NCBI GenBank assembly: GCA_021796315.1
Contig: JAJYOH010000335.1
Location: forward strand, 1 to 6,797
Source of the DNA: Chloroflexota bacterium
GTDB lineage: Bacteria; Chloroflexota; Anaerolineae; Anaerolineales; Villigracilaceae
Direction: 5' to 3'
DNA length: 6,797 nt
The translations under genes and the position numbers were made by a program. This document shows positions 1 to 4,908 of this stretch, one piece after another. The notes below the pieces were generated by a model. It was not told where the DNA came from. It saw nothing but the letters and a program-made list of their open reading frames with translations, and ran no database searches. Position 1 is the stretch's first letter. Each line of letters begins with the position of its first letter.

Positions 1-683
1 CCTGCCCACCCGATCCGGATCCCATTGCCTGGATTCGACTCTTCGCCCATGCCTCGCATCTTAGCGGGCCCTCAGCCTGGTCGCCTTTATGGGAGGCGGT
101 GCGCGGCGAATTGACTGCGCACGGCGGCGGGACAGTGGCGGCCATTTCCACGCAATGCTGGTTCGAGCTGCTCCTGCTCGAAAGCGGATTTACGCTTTGC
201 CAGCATATTGTTCTGCTTGAATGGGCTGAACAGCCGATCCAGCCAACTTTTCTTCGCGCGGGTACTCTGGTTCGAGAAATGTCAACCGACGATCTGCCGC
301 ACATCGTCGACGTGGACGAGGCAGCCTTTGAACCACTCTGGCATAATTCGCTGAGTGCGCTGACGAAAGCCTTTTCTCAGGCATTGTATGCCTCCGTCGC
401 GGAGGATGCGTCAGGTGTGATCGGTTATCAGTTGTCAACCGGGAGTCCGCTTGGGGCGCACCTCGCCCGCCTCGCCGTCCGGCCTGAGGCGCAGGGGCGC
501 GGACTCGGTCGGGCGTTGGTGCGCGATCTCATCCGGAAGTTGGACGAGCCCAATTATCGGCCGCGGATCACGGTCAACACGCAGGACAATAATGCCGCAT
601 CGCTGGCTTTGTATCACAGGCTCGGTTTTCGACGCACGGGAGAACAATTTCCGGTGTATGCACGGCGGCTCGAACCGGCATAG
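1..683 (+). CDS. Two-domain GNAT-family N-acetyltransferase, 5'-truncated by the window edge
   Basis: The reading frame is open from base 3 to the stop, giving 226 visible residues, so the true start lies upstream. The last ~135 residues are a canonical GNAT fold that transfers an acyl group from acetyl-CoA. The beta4/alpha3 segment HLARLAVRPE leads into the pyrophosphate-binding loop QGRGLG (about residues 164-169). NTQDNNAASLALYHRLGF (about 192-209) is the usual beta5-alpha4 region, and the protein ends in VYARRLEPA. The first ~75 visible residues look like the second half of another, degenerate GNAT domain: WFELLLLESGF followed by HIVLLEW resembles the alpha4-beta6-beta7 end of such a domain, and no CoA loop is visible there. 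An internal GTG at 99 and ATG at 279 would give shorter proteins, but neither has a good ribosome site and both would cut a domain. The acceptor substrate cannot be told. The family call is firm; the tandem-domain reading is likely. Confidence 0.86.
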   Translation, partial: CPPDPDPIAWIRLFAHASHLSGPSAWSPLWEAVRGELTAHGGGTVAAISTQCWFELLLLESGFTLCQHIVLLEWAEQPIQPTFLRAGTLVREMSTDDLPHIVDVDEAAFEPLWHNSLSALTKAFSQALYASVAEDASGVIGYQLSTGSPLGAHLARLAVRPEAQGRGLGRALVRDLIRKLDEPNYRPRITVNTQDNNAASLALYHRLGFRRTGEQFPVYARRLEPA

Positions 684-795
684 GTTATGATTGTGCCGGA
701 TGTTTTTCCCTGTCGCGCCGCAGGGCATCACTATTGCGAATTCAAGATCGTTACCTTATCAGTGAAATTCTTGCGCAAAAACAAGAAAAACTTAC

Positions 796-822
796 CACGG
801 AGCACACGGAGATCACGAAGAT
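796..822. repeat. Three tandem 9-nt units of CACGGAG type in intergenic DNA
   Basis: Units start at 796, 805 and 814: CACGGAGCA, CACGGAGAT and CACGAAGAT. The exact 9-nt spacing and near-identity mark a short intergenic tandem element. From memory, similar CACGGAG runs are scattered between genes in many environmental bacterial genomes. It lies 111 bases or more upstream of the hydrolase start and has no evident coding role. The unit count is too low and the unit too short for a CRISPR array. Confidence 0.6.
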
Positions 823-848
823 TTTTTAAAGGATTTCTCAGTGGATTC

Positions 849-869
849 CCTTGGCATTGCCTGCCAAGG
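849..869. repeat. Perfect 8-bp inverted repeat (hairpin) upstream of the hydrolase
   Basis: The arms CCTTGGCA (849-856) and TGCCAAGG (862-869) are perfectly complementary around a 5-nt loop. No T-run follows, so it is not a typical intrinsic terminator. The CCTTGG/CCAAGG core recurs in the other intergenic element at 2698-2719, which suggests that both belong to the same family of dispersed intergenic repeats. A role in the mRNA leader or as an operator for the hydrolase is possible but unsupported. Confidence 0.5.
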
Positions 870-921
870 CAGATATGTGCGCTCTATGGTCAAATCTTTT
901 TGGTTTCGGTTCGTCTGAATT

Positions 922-927
922 AGGAGG
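922..927 (+). promoter_or_regulatory. Strong Shine-Dalgarno site of the alpha/beta hydrolase
   Basis: AGGAGG lies 5 nt before the ATG at 933, which fixes that start codon. No convincing -35/-10 pair was found in the preceding region. Confidence 0.85.
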
Positions 928-932
928 TTGAA

Positions 933-1772
933 ATGAAATCTTTTGAATCAAGCTGGGAAAATAAGGACGGCCCAAGATTTTATGTGCGGGGGTGGGAGCC
1001 GGATACGAAGCCTAAAGCTGTGGTGTGTCTCGTGCATGGACATGGCGAGCATGTCGGGCGGTACGCTCATGTTGGCGAGGCGTTCAGCCAGGCCGGTTAT
1101 GTTTTAGCTGGCTTCGATGAGCGCGGACATGGTAAAACCACTGGAGCCCGCGGACACGTTCCATCGTATGATGCCATGCTGGATGATGTCGCAGATTTTT
1201 TGGCGTTGATGGAGAAACGCTATCCTGGTCTGCCGCGCTTTTTATATGGTCACAGCATGGGCGGGAATCAGGTCATCAACTTTGCCCTTCGCCGCAAACC
1301 TGAATTGGCTGGCGTGATCGCCACCGGCCCGTGGTTGAAGCTGGCTTTTGATCCGCCTGCGATTCAGGTATTCCTTGGCAGGACGATGAATAATATTGCG
1401 CCGGGCTTTATCCAGAAATCCGGTTTGGAGACGGCGGCGCTTTCACGCGATCCCAAAATCGTGGAAGCCTACGAAAAGGATCCGCTGGTGCATGACAAAA
1501 TTTCGGCCCGTCTTTTTGTCGATATGTATGAATCCGGGCTTTGGGCGCTGGACCACGCTGTGGAATTTTCTCTGCCGTTGCTCTTGATGCACGGCACCGC
1601 CGACCGCTTGACTTCCTGGCAGGCCAGCCAGGAATTTGCACAACGGGCGGGGAAGAATGTTACCTGGCGCGCGTGGGATGGCTTTTATCACGAGATTCAC
1701 AACGAGCCTGAAAAAGCTGAAGTGTTGAAGACCATGACAACATGGATGGATGAGCGCTTAAGTAAAAAATGA
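933..1772 (+). CDS. Alpha/beta hydrolase, monoacylglycerol lipase-like (COG2267/PldB type)
   Basis: The 279-residue protein is likely a cytosolic serine hydrolase acting on monoacylglycerols or lysophospholipids; the substrate is inferred from family likeness. The oxyanion-hole segment is LVHGHGEH (residues 33-40). FDERGHG (61-67) is a typical strand-turn of this family. The nucleophile elbow GHSMGG puts the catalytic Ser at 108. The acid is probably Asp224 in HGTADRLT, and the base His253 in FYHEIHNEPE, where the HEIHNE context closely matches bacterial monoglyceride lipases. A lid or cap region spans roughly 130-200. No signal peptide is seen. Length and motif order are normal for the family. 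The start is set by the strong AGGAGG site. The gene stands in the same direction as the DsbA-like gene 76 bases downstream, but that gene has its own promoter, so an operon is doubtful. Esterase or haloperoxidase-like activity is the main alternative. Confidence 0.9.
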   Translation: MKSFESSWENKDGPRFYVRGWEPDTKPKAVVCLVHGHGEHVGRYAHVGEAFSQAGYVLAGFDERGHGKTTGARGHVPSYDAMLDDVADFLALMEKRYPGLPRFLYGHSMGGNQVINFALRRKPELAGVIATGPWLKLAFDPPAIQVFLGRTMNNIAPGFIQKSGLETAALSRDPKIVEAYEKDPLVHDKISARLFVDMYESGLWALDHAVEFSLPLLLMHGTADRLTSWQASQEFAQRAGKNVTWRAWDGFYHEIHNEPEKAEVLKTMTTWMDERLSKK

Positions 1773-1803
1773 GTCTTTCCACCGTGTTCTGTACAAAAAT
1801 TCC

Positions 1804-1832
1804 TGGACATGGGAAAATTTTGCAAATATATT
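1804..1832 (+). promoter_or_regulatory. Sigma-70-type promoter for the DsbA-like gene
   Basis: TGGACA (1804-1809, 5 of 6 to consensus), a 17-nt spacer and TATATT (1827-1832, 5 of 6) form a good promoter. The predicted transcription start is near 1839, which leaves a leader of only about 10 nt. The ribosome site GAGGTG (1838-1843) would then sit at the very 5' end of the message. The call rests on consensus matching only. Confidence 0.55.
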
Positions 1833-1848
1833 CGTATGAGGTGAATCA

Positions 1849-2634
1849 ATGAGTAAAAAAGATCGTGAAGGTGGTAAGAGCAAACGTCAGGAATTTCGCG
1901 AGAAGCGCCGCCGTGAGGAACAGCGCAACCGATGGATTTGGATTGGTTTGATTATTCTTGGCGCATTGCTGGTTGTGTTTTTCTTCGTTTACCCGCAACT
2001 TAAGCCGATCGCGGCAGTCCAGCCCATTACACCTGTGGCTCGCCCAAATGCGAATGGCACTTCGGCCGGCGACCCTAATGCGCCCGTCAAGTTGGTTGAG
2101 TTCTCAGATTTCCAATGCCCGTATTGCAAGCAGTACTGGCAGCAAACAGAAACACAGATAGTCGACGCCTATGTAAAAACAGGCAAGGTATTCTATACTG
2201 ACCGATCAGCGGGCAACTGGGTCAGCGGTAACATTGGTCAGGGCGGAACCGAATCCCAGGATGCCGCCATGGCCGCTTATTGTGCAGCCGACCAGAACAA
2301 GTATTGGGATATGCACGATGCGCTCTTTACCAATGTGATTGGCGAGGATGCCGGTTCTTTCACGCAGCGTCGTTTGCAGGCGATTGCTCAGAGCATTGCT
2401 CTCGACATGAATGCCTTTAATTCATGCTATTCCAGTCAGAAGTACTTGAAGCAGGTCAATCAAGATTATCAGGATGCGCTGGCTGCAAAGATTCAAGGGA
2501 CGCCTTTCTTTGTCATCAGTTATATACCAAAGGGCCAGACGCAGGCTGTCACTGCCACGCTCGACGGCGCACAGCCATTCAGCACGTTCCAACAGGAGCT
2601 GGATAAGGCATTGGCGGCCGCGGGCGCACAGTAA
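1849..2634 (+). CDS. Membrane-anchored DsbA-family thiol:disulfide oxidoreductase
   Basis: The 261-residue protein has a highly basic cytoplasmic N-terminus (residues 1-28), a single membrane segment (about 29-48, rich in I, L, V and F, with no lipobox) and a Thr/Pro/Ala-rich linker (about 52-75). An extracytoplasmic DsbA-like thioredoxin domain follows. The redox motif is FQCPYCKQYW, with Cys90 and Cys93. The cis-proline loop is GTPFF, with Pro219. Between them lies the helical insertion with AAYCAADQNKYWDMHDALF, which is typical of DsbA/BdbD-like proteins. Cys145 and Cys193 form a possible second pair. The likely job is making or rearranging disulfides in exported proteins, with electrons passed to a VKOR- or DsbB-type partner that is not in this window. 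The start is supported by GAGGTG 5 nt upstream. The gene appears to be transcribed alone: it has its own promoter before it and an intrinsic terminator after it. Confidence 0.9.
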   Translation: MSKKDREGGKSKRQEFREKRRREEQRNRWIWIGLIILGALLVVFFFVYPQLKPIAAVQPITPVARPNANGTSAGDPNAPVKLVEFSDFQCPYCKQYWQQTETQIVDAYVKTGKVFYTDRSAGNWVSGNIGQGGTESQDAAMAAYCAADQNKYWDMHDALFTNVIGEDAGSFTQRRLQAIAQSIALDMNAFNSCYSSQKYLKQVNQDYQDALAAKIQGTPFFVISYIPKGQTQAVTATLDGAQPFSTFQQELDKALAAAGAQ

Positions 2635-2654
2635 AACTTGTTCTGTAATGCGTG

Positions 2655-2684
2655 AAAAGACGCGGCGATGAGCCGTGTCTTTTT
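2655..2684 (+). terminator. Intrinsic terminator after the DsbA-like gene
   Basis: The 12-bp stem AAAAGACGCGGC (2655-2666) / GCCGTGTCTTTT (2672-2683) has one G-U pair and a GATGA loop. The T-run covers 2680-2684. The stem starts 20 bases after the stop. The A-rich left arm gives a short U-run on the other strand, so it may also stop minus-strand transcripts from the convergent DUF554 gene. Confidence 0.85.
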
Positions 2685-2697
2685 GTTAATGAGGGCA

Positions 2698-2760
2698 CCT
2701 TGGATTTTTTACGCCAAGGCACTAAGTTTTTTGTCGTTCTTTGCGGCTCTGCGTCTTCGC
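2698..2760. repeat. Periodic intergenic element of GCAAAGA/GCAGAG type with a CCTTGG/CCAAGG inverted repeat
   Basis: CCTTGG (2698-2703) and CCAAGG (2714-2719) form a short inverted repeat. It is followed by three 8-nt units on the plus strand: TTCTTTGC (2737-2744), GGCTCTGC (2745-2752) and GTCTTCGC (2753-2760). Read on the minus strand these are GCGAAGAC, GCAGAGCC and GCAAAGAA. The element fills the space between two convergent genes. It shares the CCTTGG core and short-period style with 796-869, and both look like members of a dispersed, non-coding repeat family. Confidence 0.5.
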
Positions 2761-2772
2761 GTTAAATTGTTG

Positions 2773-2809
2773 GAAATGATCGCTGGAGGGCGAGACGAAA
2801 AATCATTTC
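2773..2809. repeat. 8-bp inverted repeat overlapping the DUF554 stop codon
   Basis: GAAATGAT (2773-2780) and ATCATTTC (2802-2809) are perfect inverted arms around a 21-nt loop. The right arm covers the TGA stop of the minus-strand DUF554 gene. It could fold at the 3' end of that message, but there is no T-run for a standard intrinsic terminator. Confidence 0.3.
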
Positions 2810-3546
2810 GGTATCGCCGATAAAATCCAAACAATGAGCGGAGCAATTGCCAAGGCAGGCAGAAAATTTCCAACGCGGATTTTTTTGATCTCCAGCAGAC
2901 TGCTGATCGCCAGTCCGACCAGGATCACGCCGCCGGTGGCTGTTAATTCATCGATCATCGAGTCGATCACGGCTTTCATGGCAGGATCAGCCATTGCGTT
3001 GGTCACGCTCACATTCAATTGCATGGCGAGAAAGCTGATGCCTCCTTGAAAGATCAGGATAACGATGGAAGAAAATAGCACTCCCATGCCTAAAGAAGAA
3101 GATAATGCCAGTGCTGTGAAACCATCCAACACCGATTTTACAGCCAGCAGACTGTAATCGCCTCGCAAGCCATCCTGGATGGAGCCGAGGATGGTCATTG
3201 GACCGATACAAAAAAGCAGGGATGCCGTCAGGAAGCCGCGCACGAATTTGCTGGAGCCAACTTCAACATTCGATTTGGCAAATCGCTTTTCGAGAATTTG
3301 GCCGAGGGATTGCAGACCGTCTTCAATTCTCCACCATTCACCCAGCAGGATTCCAATTAACAATGCGCCCAATACGATCAATGGATTTCCAGTCTTGAGG
3401 AACATTTGCAGTCCCATCGCCGCAGTGAAGAGTCCCATACCGGCTATGACGGTTGACTTCAACTGTTCGGGAATGTGCGCGCCGAACAACATGCCTAACG
3501 TACTGCCAAGAATTACGGTGATGATATTGAGGATTGTGCCTGTCAA
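2803..3546 (-). CDS. DUF554 (YdfK-like) integral membrane protein
   Basis: The 247-residue, very hydrophobic protein has about seven or eight membrane segments (roughly residues 4-23, 33-50, 55-70, 102-122, 135-153, 155-178, 203-219 and 226-243). The family signature FCIGPMTILGSIQDG (112-126) is present, followed by KSVLDGFTALALSSSLG and GVLFSS; GEWW at 69-72 closes the third segment. Length is close to other DUF554 members. The function of the family is not established, and a transporter role is only a guess. Translation starts at TTG: AGGAG on the minus strand (3553-3557) lies 6 nt before it, the best-spaced start available. The gene follows the adenosyltransferase by 62 bases with no evident promoter or terminator between them, so the two are probably cotranscribed. 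Confidence 0.9.
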   Translation of the reverse strand: MTGTILNIITVILGSTLGMLFGAHIPEQLKSTVIAGMGLFTAAMGLQMFLKTGNPLIVLGALLIGILLGEWWRIEDGLQSLGQILEKRFAKSNVEVGSSKFVRGFLTASLLFCIGPMTILGSIQDGLRGDYSLLAVKSVLDGFTALALSSSLGMGVLFSSIVILIFQGGISFLAMQLNVSVTNAMADPAMKAVIDSMIDELTATGGVILVGLAISSLLEIKKIRVGNFLPALAIAPLIVWILSAIPK

Positions 3547-3552
3547 ATGAAA

Positions 3553-3557
3553 CTCCT
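3553..3557 (-). promoter_or_regulatory. Shine-Dalgarno site that decides the TTG start of the DUF554 gene
   Basis: Minus-strand AGGAG is followed by 6 nt and then TTG at 3546-3544. No ATG is in frame at a comparable distance, and translation from TTG gives the usual hydrophobic N-terminus of the family. Confidence 0.7.
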
Positions 3558-3608
3558 ATGATTTCCTGTAGGTCACGCATTCCTCTTCGAGGACTTCGCA
3601 AGCATGAG

Positions 3609-4148
3609 CTACTCTTTTGCTTTTGATGTTGCTTTTCCTGCGGCTTGATTTTCAACCAGTTCCAACACGAACAATAATGAAGACAATCGATTGAGATATT
3701 GTTGCAGAGCCGGATTCTTGATCTCTGCGCGGTCGAACAGTTCGACGACGCGGCGTTCGGCGCGGCGGACAACTGCGCGCCCCAGCGAAAGAGCCGCACC
3801 TGATGGCGTGTCACCCGGCAGGATGAATTCCTTGGGCATCTCGATTGTTTGGCTCAACGCGTCGGTTTGCTCTTCGAGCCAGGCCACGCGTCCCGCCTCG
3901 AAGTGAAATTGGTGCGCGTTTTCAGGCGGAGCAGCCACTTCAGCCATGATCCGGTAAAGGTCGCGTTGTGTTTCGAGCAGGAGCGGCCTACAGCGCGGAT
4001 CACGCGTCGAAGCGCGTGCCAGCCCCAGCGTCGCGGAAGATTCGTCCAGCGCCCCGAGGACTTCCACGCGGGCGTGATACTTCGCGACGCGTCCTTCGCC
4101 GAGCAGGCTGGTCGTTCCGTTGTCACCTTTTCGTGTGTAAAAAGACAT
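3609..4148 (-). CDS. ATP:cob(I)alamin adenosyltransferase, PduO/MMAB type
   Basis: The 179-residue protein matches the family that transfers the adenosyl group of ATP to cob(I)alamin, giving adenosylcobalamin, the cofactor of mutases and some dehydratases and reductases. It acts in the cytosol, normally as a trimer of helical bundles. The ATP-binding N-terminus is YTRKGDNGTTSLLGEGRVAK (residues 4-23), followed by VLGALDESSATLGLAR with Asp35. The central segment EFILPGDTPSGAALSLG leads into RAVVRRAER (124-132), and the C-terminal helix carries YLNRLSSLLFVLEL (151-164). Some positions differ from the usual consensus as I recall it: DESSA for DELNA, LSLGR for LHxAR, LSSLLF for LSDLLF. This marks a divergent member. 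The last ~12 residues are a Lys/Ala-rich tail. The ATG at 4148 has no ribosome site but lies just after a -10 box, which fits a leaderless message. It is the first gene of a likely pair with the DUF554 gene. Confidence 0.9.
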   Translation of the reverse strand: MSFYTRKGDNGTTSLLGEGRVAKYHARVEVLGALDESSATLGLARASTRDPRCRPLLLETQRDLYRIMAEVAAPPENAHQFHFEAGRVAWLEEQTDALSQTIEMPKEFILPGDTPSGAALSLGRAVVRRAERRVVELFDRAEIKNPALQQYLNRLSSLLFVLELVENQAAGKATSKAKE

Positions 4149-4154
4149 GGGTAA

Positions 4155-4183
4155 ATTATAATTTCAGTCAACTCTTATGGAAA
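4155..4183 (-). promoter_or_regulatory. Promoter giving a leaderless adenosyltransferase message
   Basis: On the minus strand a perfect TATAAT (4160 down to 4155) ends 6 nt before the ATG. TTTCCA (4183 down to 4178, 4 of 6 to consensus) lies 17 nt further upstream. The predicted transcription start falls on or next to the A of the start codon. The -10 sits inside the 12-bp self-complementary AAATTATAATTT (4153-4164). Confidence 0.5.
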
Positions 4184-4269
4184 CCCCATTCGTGCATCAT
4201 TCGGTCCTCCGGCGCTTGTATTCTGAGCATCGTCTACTGGCATTTCAGCCAGAGCCACCGCCGCCCTAG

Positions 4270-4313
4270 GCAAAAGGTGGTCGCTTTTGGGTTCCTGTTT
4301 TTTTGCAAAAGGT
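4270..4313 (+). repeat. Exact 9-nt direct repeat GCAAAAGGT in the divergent region
   Basis: Copies lie at 4270-4278 and 4305-4313, 35 bases apart from start to start. The first copy also pairs partly with CTTTTG at 4284-4289. The second overlaps the left arm of the AGGTCAT palindrome. Binding sites are possible, but chance similarity in A/T-rich DNA cannot be excluded. Confidence 0.3.
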
Positions 4314-4332
4314 CATATTTCAACCATGACCT
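4310..4332. promoter_or_regulatory. Inverted repeat AGGTCAT-N9-ATGACCT upstream of the Rrf2 promoter
   Basis: Two perfect 7-bp arms (4310-4316 and 4326-4332) are separated by 9 nt. The centre lies about 54 bases before the predicted transcription start of the Rrf2 gene and just upstream of its -35 box, a usual place for an activator or an upstream operator. The arms sit about 19 bp apart centre to centre by the sequence shown (16 nt from arm start to arm start), so dimer binding on one DNA face is possible. The protein that would bind is unknown. Confidence 0.4.
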
Positions 4333-4339
4333 ACATCAC

Positions 4340-4368
4340 TTGTTTTGTGCTGTCAGGCACAATAAAAT
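4340..4368 (+). promoter_or_regulatory. Promoter of the Rrf2 regulator with an inverted repeat filling the spacer
   Basis: TTGTTT (4340-4345) and TAAAAT (4363-4368, 5 of 6) are 17 nt apart. The perfect inverted repeat TTGTGC-N6-GCACAA (4345-4362) covers the spacer almost exactly, so a bound dimer would block RNA polymerase. Autorepression by the Rrf2 protein is the simplest reading. The half-site TGTGC-N6-GCACA also resembles a Crp/Fnr-family site (TGTGA-N6-TCACA), which is the main alternative. The predicted start is near 4375, giving a leader of about 40 nt. Confidence 0.5.
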
Positions 4369-4416
4369 AGTTATTACTGGTAAGAATTAGTTGTTTTCTG
4401 TGAGAGGAAGGACGCC

Positions 4417-4818
4417 ATGCAAATCACCCGTCAAGCTGACTATGCAGTTCGTGCAGTACTTCATTTGGCACGACTCGGAAACACTGAGCGTGCGGCTACC
4501 AGCATGATCGCGGAAGAGCAGAACATTCCGCCTTCTTTCTTAGCCAAGATTATTTCGCAATTGTCCATTGCCGGACTTTTGCATACTTCACGCGGAGCAC
4601 GAGGCGGTGTTACTCTCGGGCGCGAACCCGGGGATATCACTCTGCTGGAAGTCGTCGAGGCGATTGATGGCCCGATCCAACTTAACGAATGTGTTGGTGA
4701 GGATGGCATCTGTTTATATAAGGATAAATGTCCGCTTCGGCCTGTGTGGTGCGATGCGCAGGATGAACTGGTTGCAAGACTCAGAGGAACAAATTTTGCG
4801 CAACTGCTGACGGCGTAA
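4417..4818 (+). CDS. Rrf2-family transcriptional regulator with a cysteine-rich, probably Fe-S-binding region
   Basis: The 133-residue protein is a complete Rrf2/IscR-type regulator. It opens with the family motif MQITRQADYAVRAVLHLA. The winged helix-turn-helix follows: IPPSFLAKIISQLSIAGLL (recognition region, residues 37-55), then the wing SRGARGGVTLGREPGDITLLEVVEAIDG. The cluster-binding segment carries Cys92, Cys99, Cys105 and Cys112, spaced C-X6-C-X5-C-X6-C. IscR and NsrR use three cysteines with similar spacing, so an iron-sulfur cluster sensing iron, oxygen, redox state or nitric oxide is likely. Cys112 is an extra possible ligand. The start is backed by purine-rich AAGGA (4408-4412) and AGAGG (4403-4407) just upstream. 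It stands 90 bases before hutU on the same strand, so it may regulate itself and hutU. Confidence 0.92.
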   Translation: MQITRQADYAVRAVLHLARLGNTERAATSMIAEEQNIPPSFLAKIISQLSIAGLLHTSRGARGGVTLGREPGDITLLEVVEAIDGPIQLNECVGEDGICLYKDKCPLRPVWCDAQDELVARLRGTNFAQLLTA

Positions 4819-4831
4819 AGTGAACAACAAG

Positions 4832-4861
4832 TTGGAAAACAAATTCCTCACAGCGTATAAT
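4832..4861 (+). promoter_or_regulatory. hutU: Promoter of hutU
   Basis: A perfect TATAAT (4856-4861) is preceded by TTGGAA (4832-4837, 4 of 6) at a spacing of 18 nt. The predicted transcription start is about 4868, giving a leader of roughly 40 nt with AAGGAG (4897-4902) 6 nt before the ATG. The -10 box lies between the arms of a long inverted repeat, so access to it is likely controlled. Confidence 0.6.
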
Positions 4862-4879
4862 TGCCGTGAGGAATTTGTT
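4838..4879. promoter_or_regulatory. Perfect 14-bp inverted repeat around the hutU -10 box, probable operator
   Basis: AACAAATTCCTCAC (4838-4851) and GTGAGGAATTTGTT (4866-4879) are exact inverted copies separated by 14 nt that contain TATAAT. The left arm covers the promoter spacer and the right arm the predicted transcription start. The arms are 28 bp apart from start to start, so two dimers or one large complex could sit on the same DNA face. A third TCCTC at 4881-4885 continues the pattern. A terminator is unlikely because no T-run follows. The binding protein is unknown; the adjacent Rrf2 regulator is the obvious candidate. Confidence 0.65.
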
Positions 4880-4908
4880 ATCCTCAAAATGAAAACAAGG
4901 AGTCTCCC

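Noticed and set aside
279..683. Single-domain GNAT starting at ATG 279
   Set aside because: There is no ribosome site, and the frame is open and protein-like all the way to the window edge.
796..822. Small CRISPR array
   Set aside because: Units are only 9 nt, contiguous and without spacers; no cas gene is present.
851..879. Promoter TTGGCA-N17-TATGTG before the hydrolase
   Set aside because: The -10 matches only 3 of 6 and the -35 lies inside the hairpin; too weak to list as a feature.
687..923. 78-residue open frame between the GNAT and hydrolase genes
   Set aside because: It runs through the tandem repeat and hairpin, has a basic low-complexity translation, no ribosome site and no family likeness.
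4149..4300. Cobalamin riboswitch upstream of the adenosyltransferase
   Set aside because: I looked for the B12-box and GCCACTG-type elements on the minus strand and did not find them; the promoter next to the ATG also leaves no room for a leader.
3968..4390. 140-residue plus-strand frame across the adenosyltransferase and the divergent region
   Set aside because: Its first part is antisense to a clear gene and the rest crosses the promoter region; the protein has no recognisable domain.
4838..4879. Intrinsic terminator for the Rrf2 gene formed by the 14-bp arms
   Set aside because: No T-run follows the right arm and a perfect -10 box lies in the loop, so an operator is the better reading.
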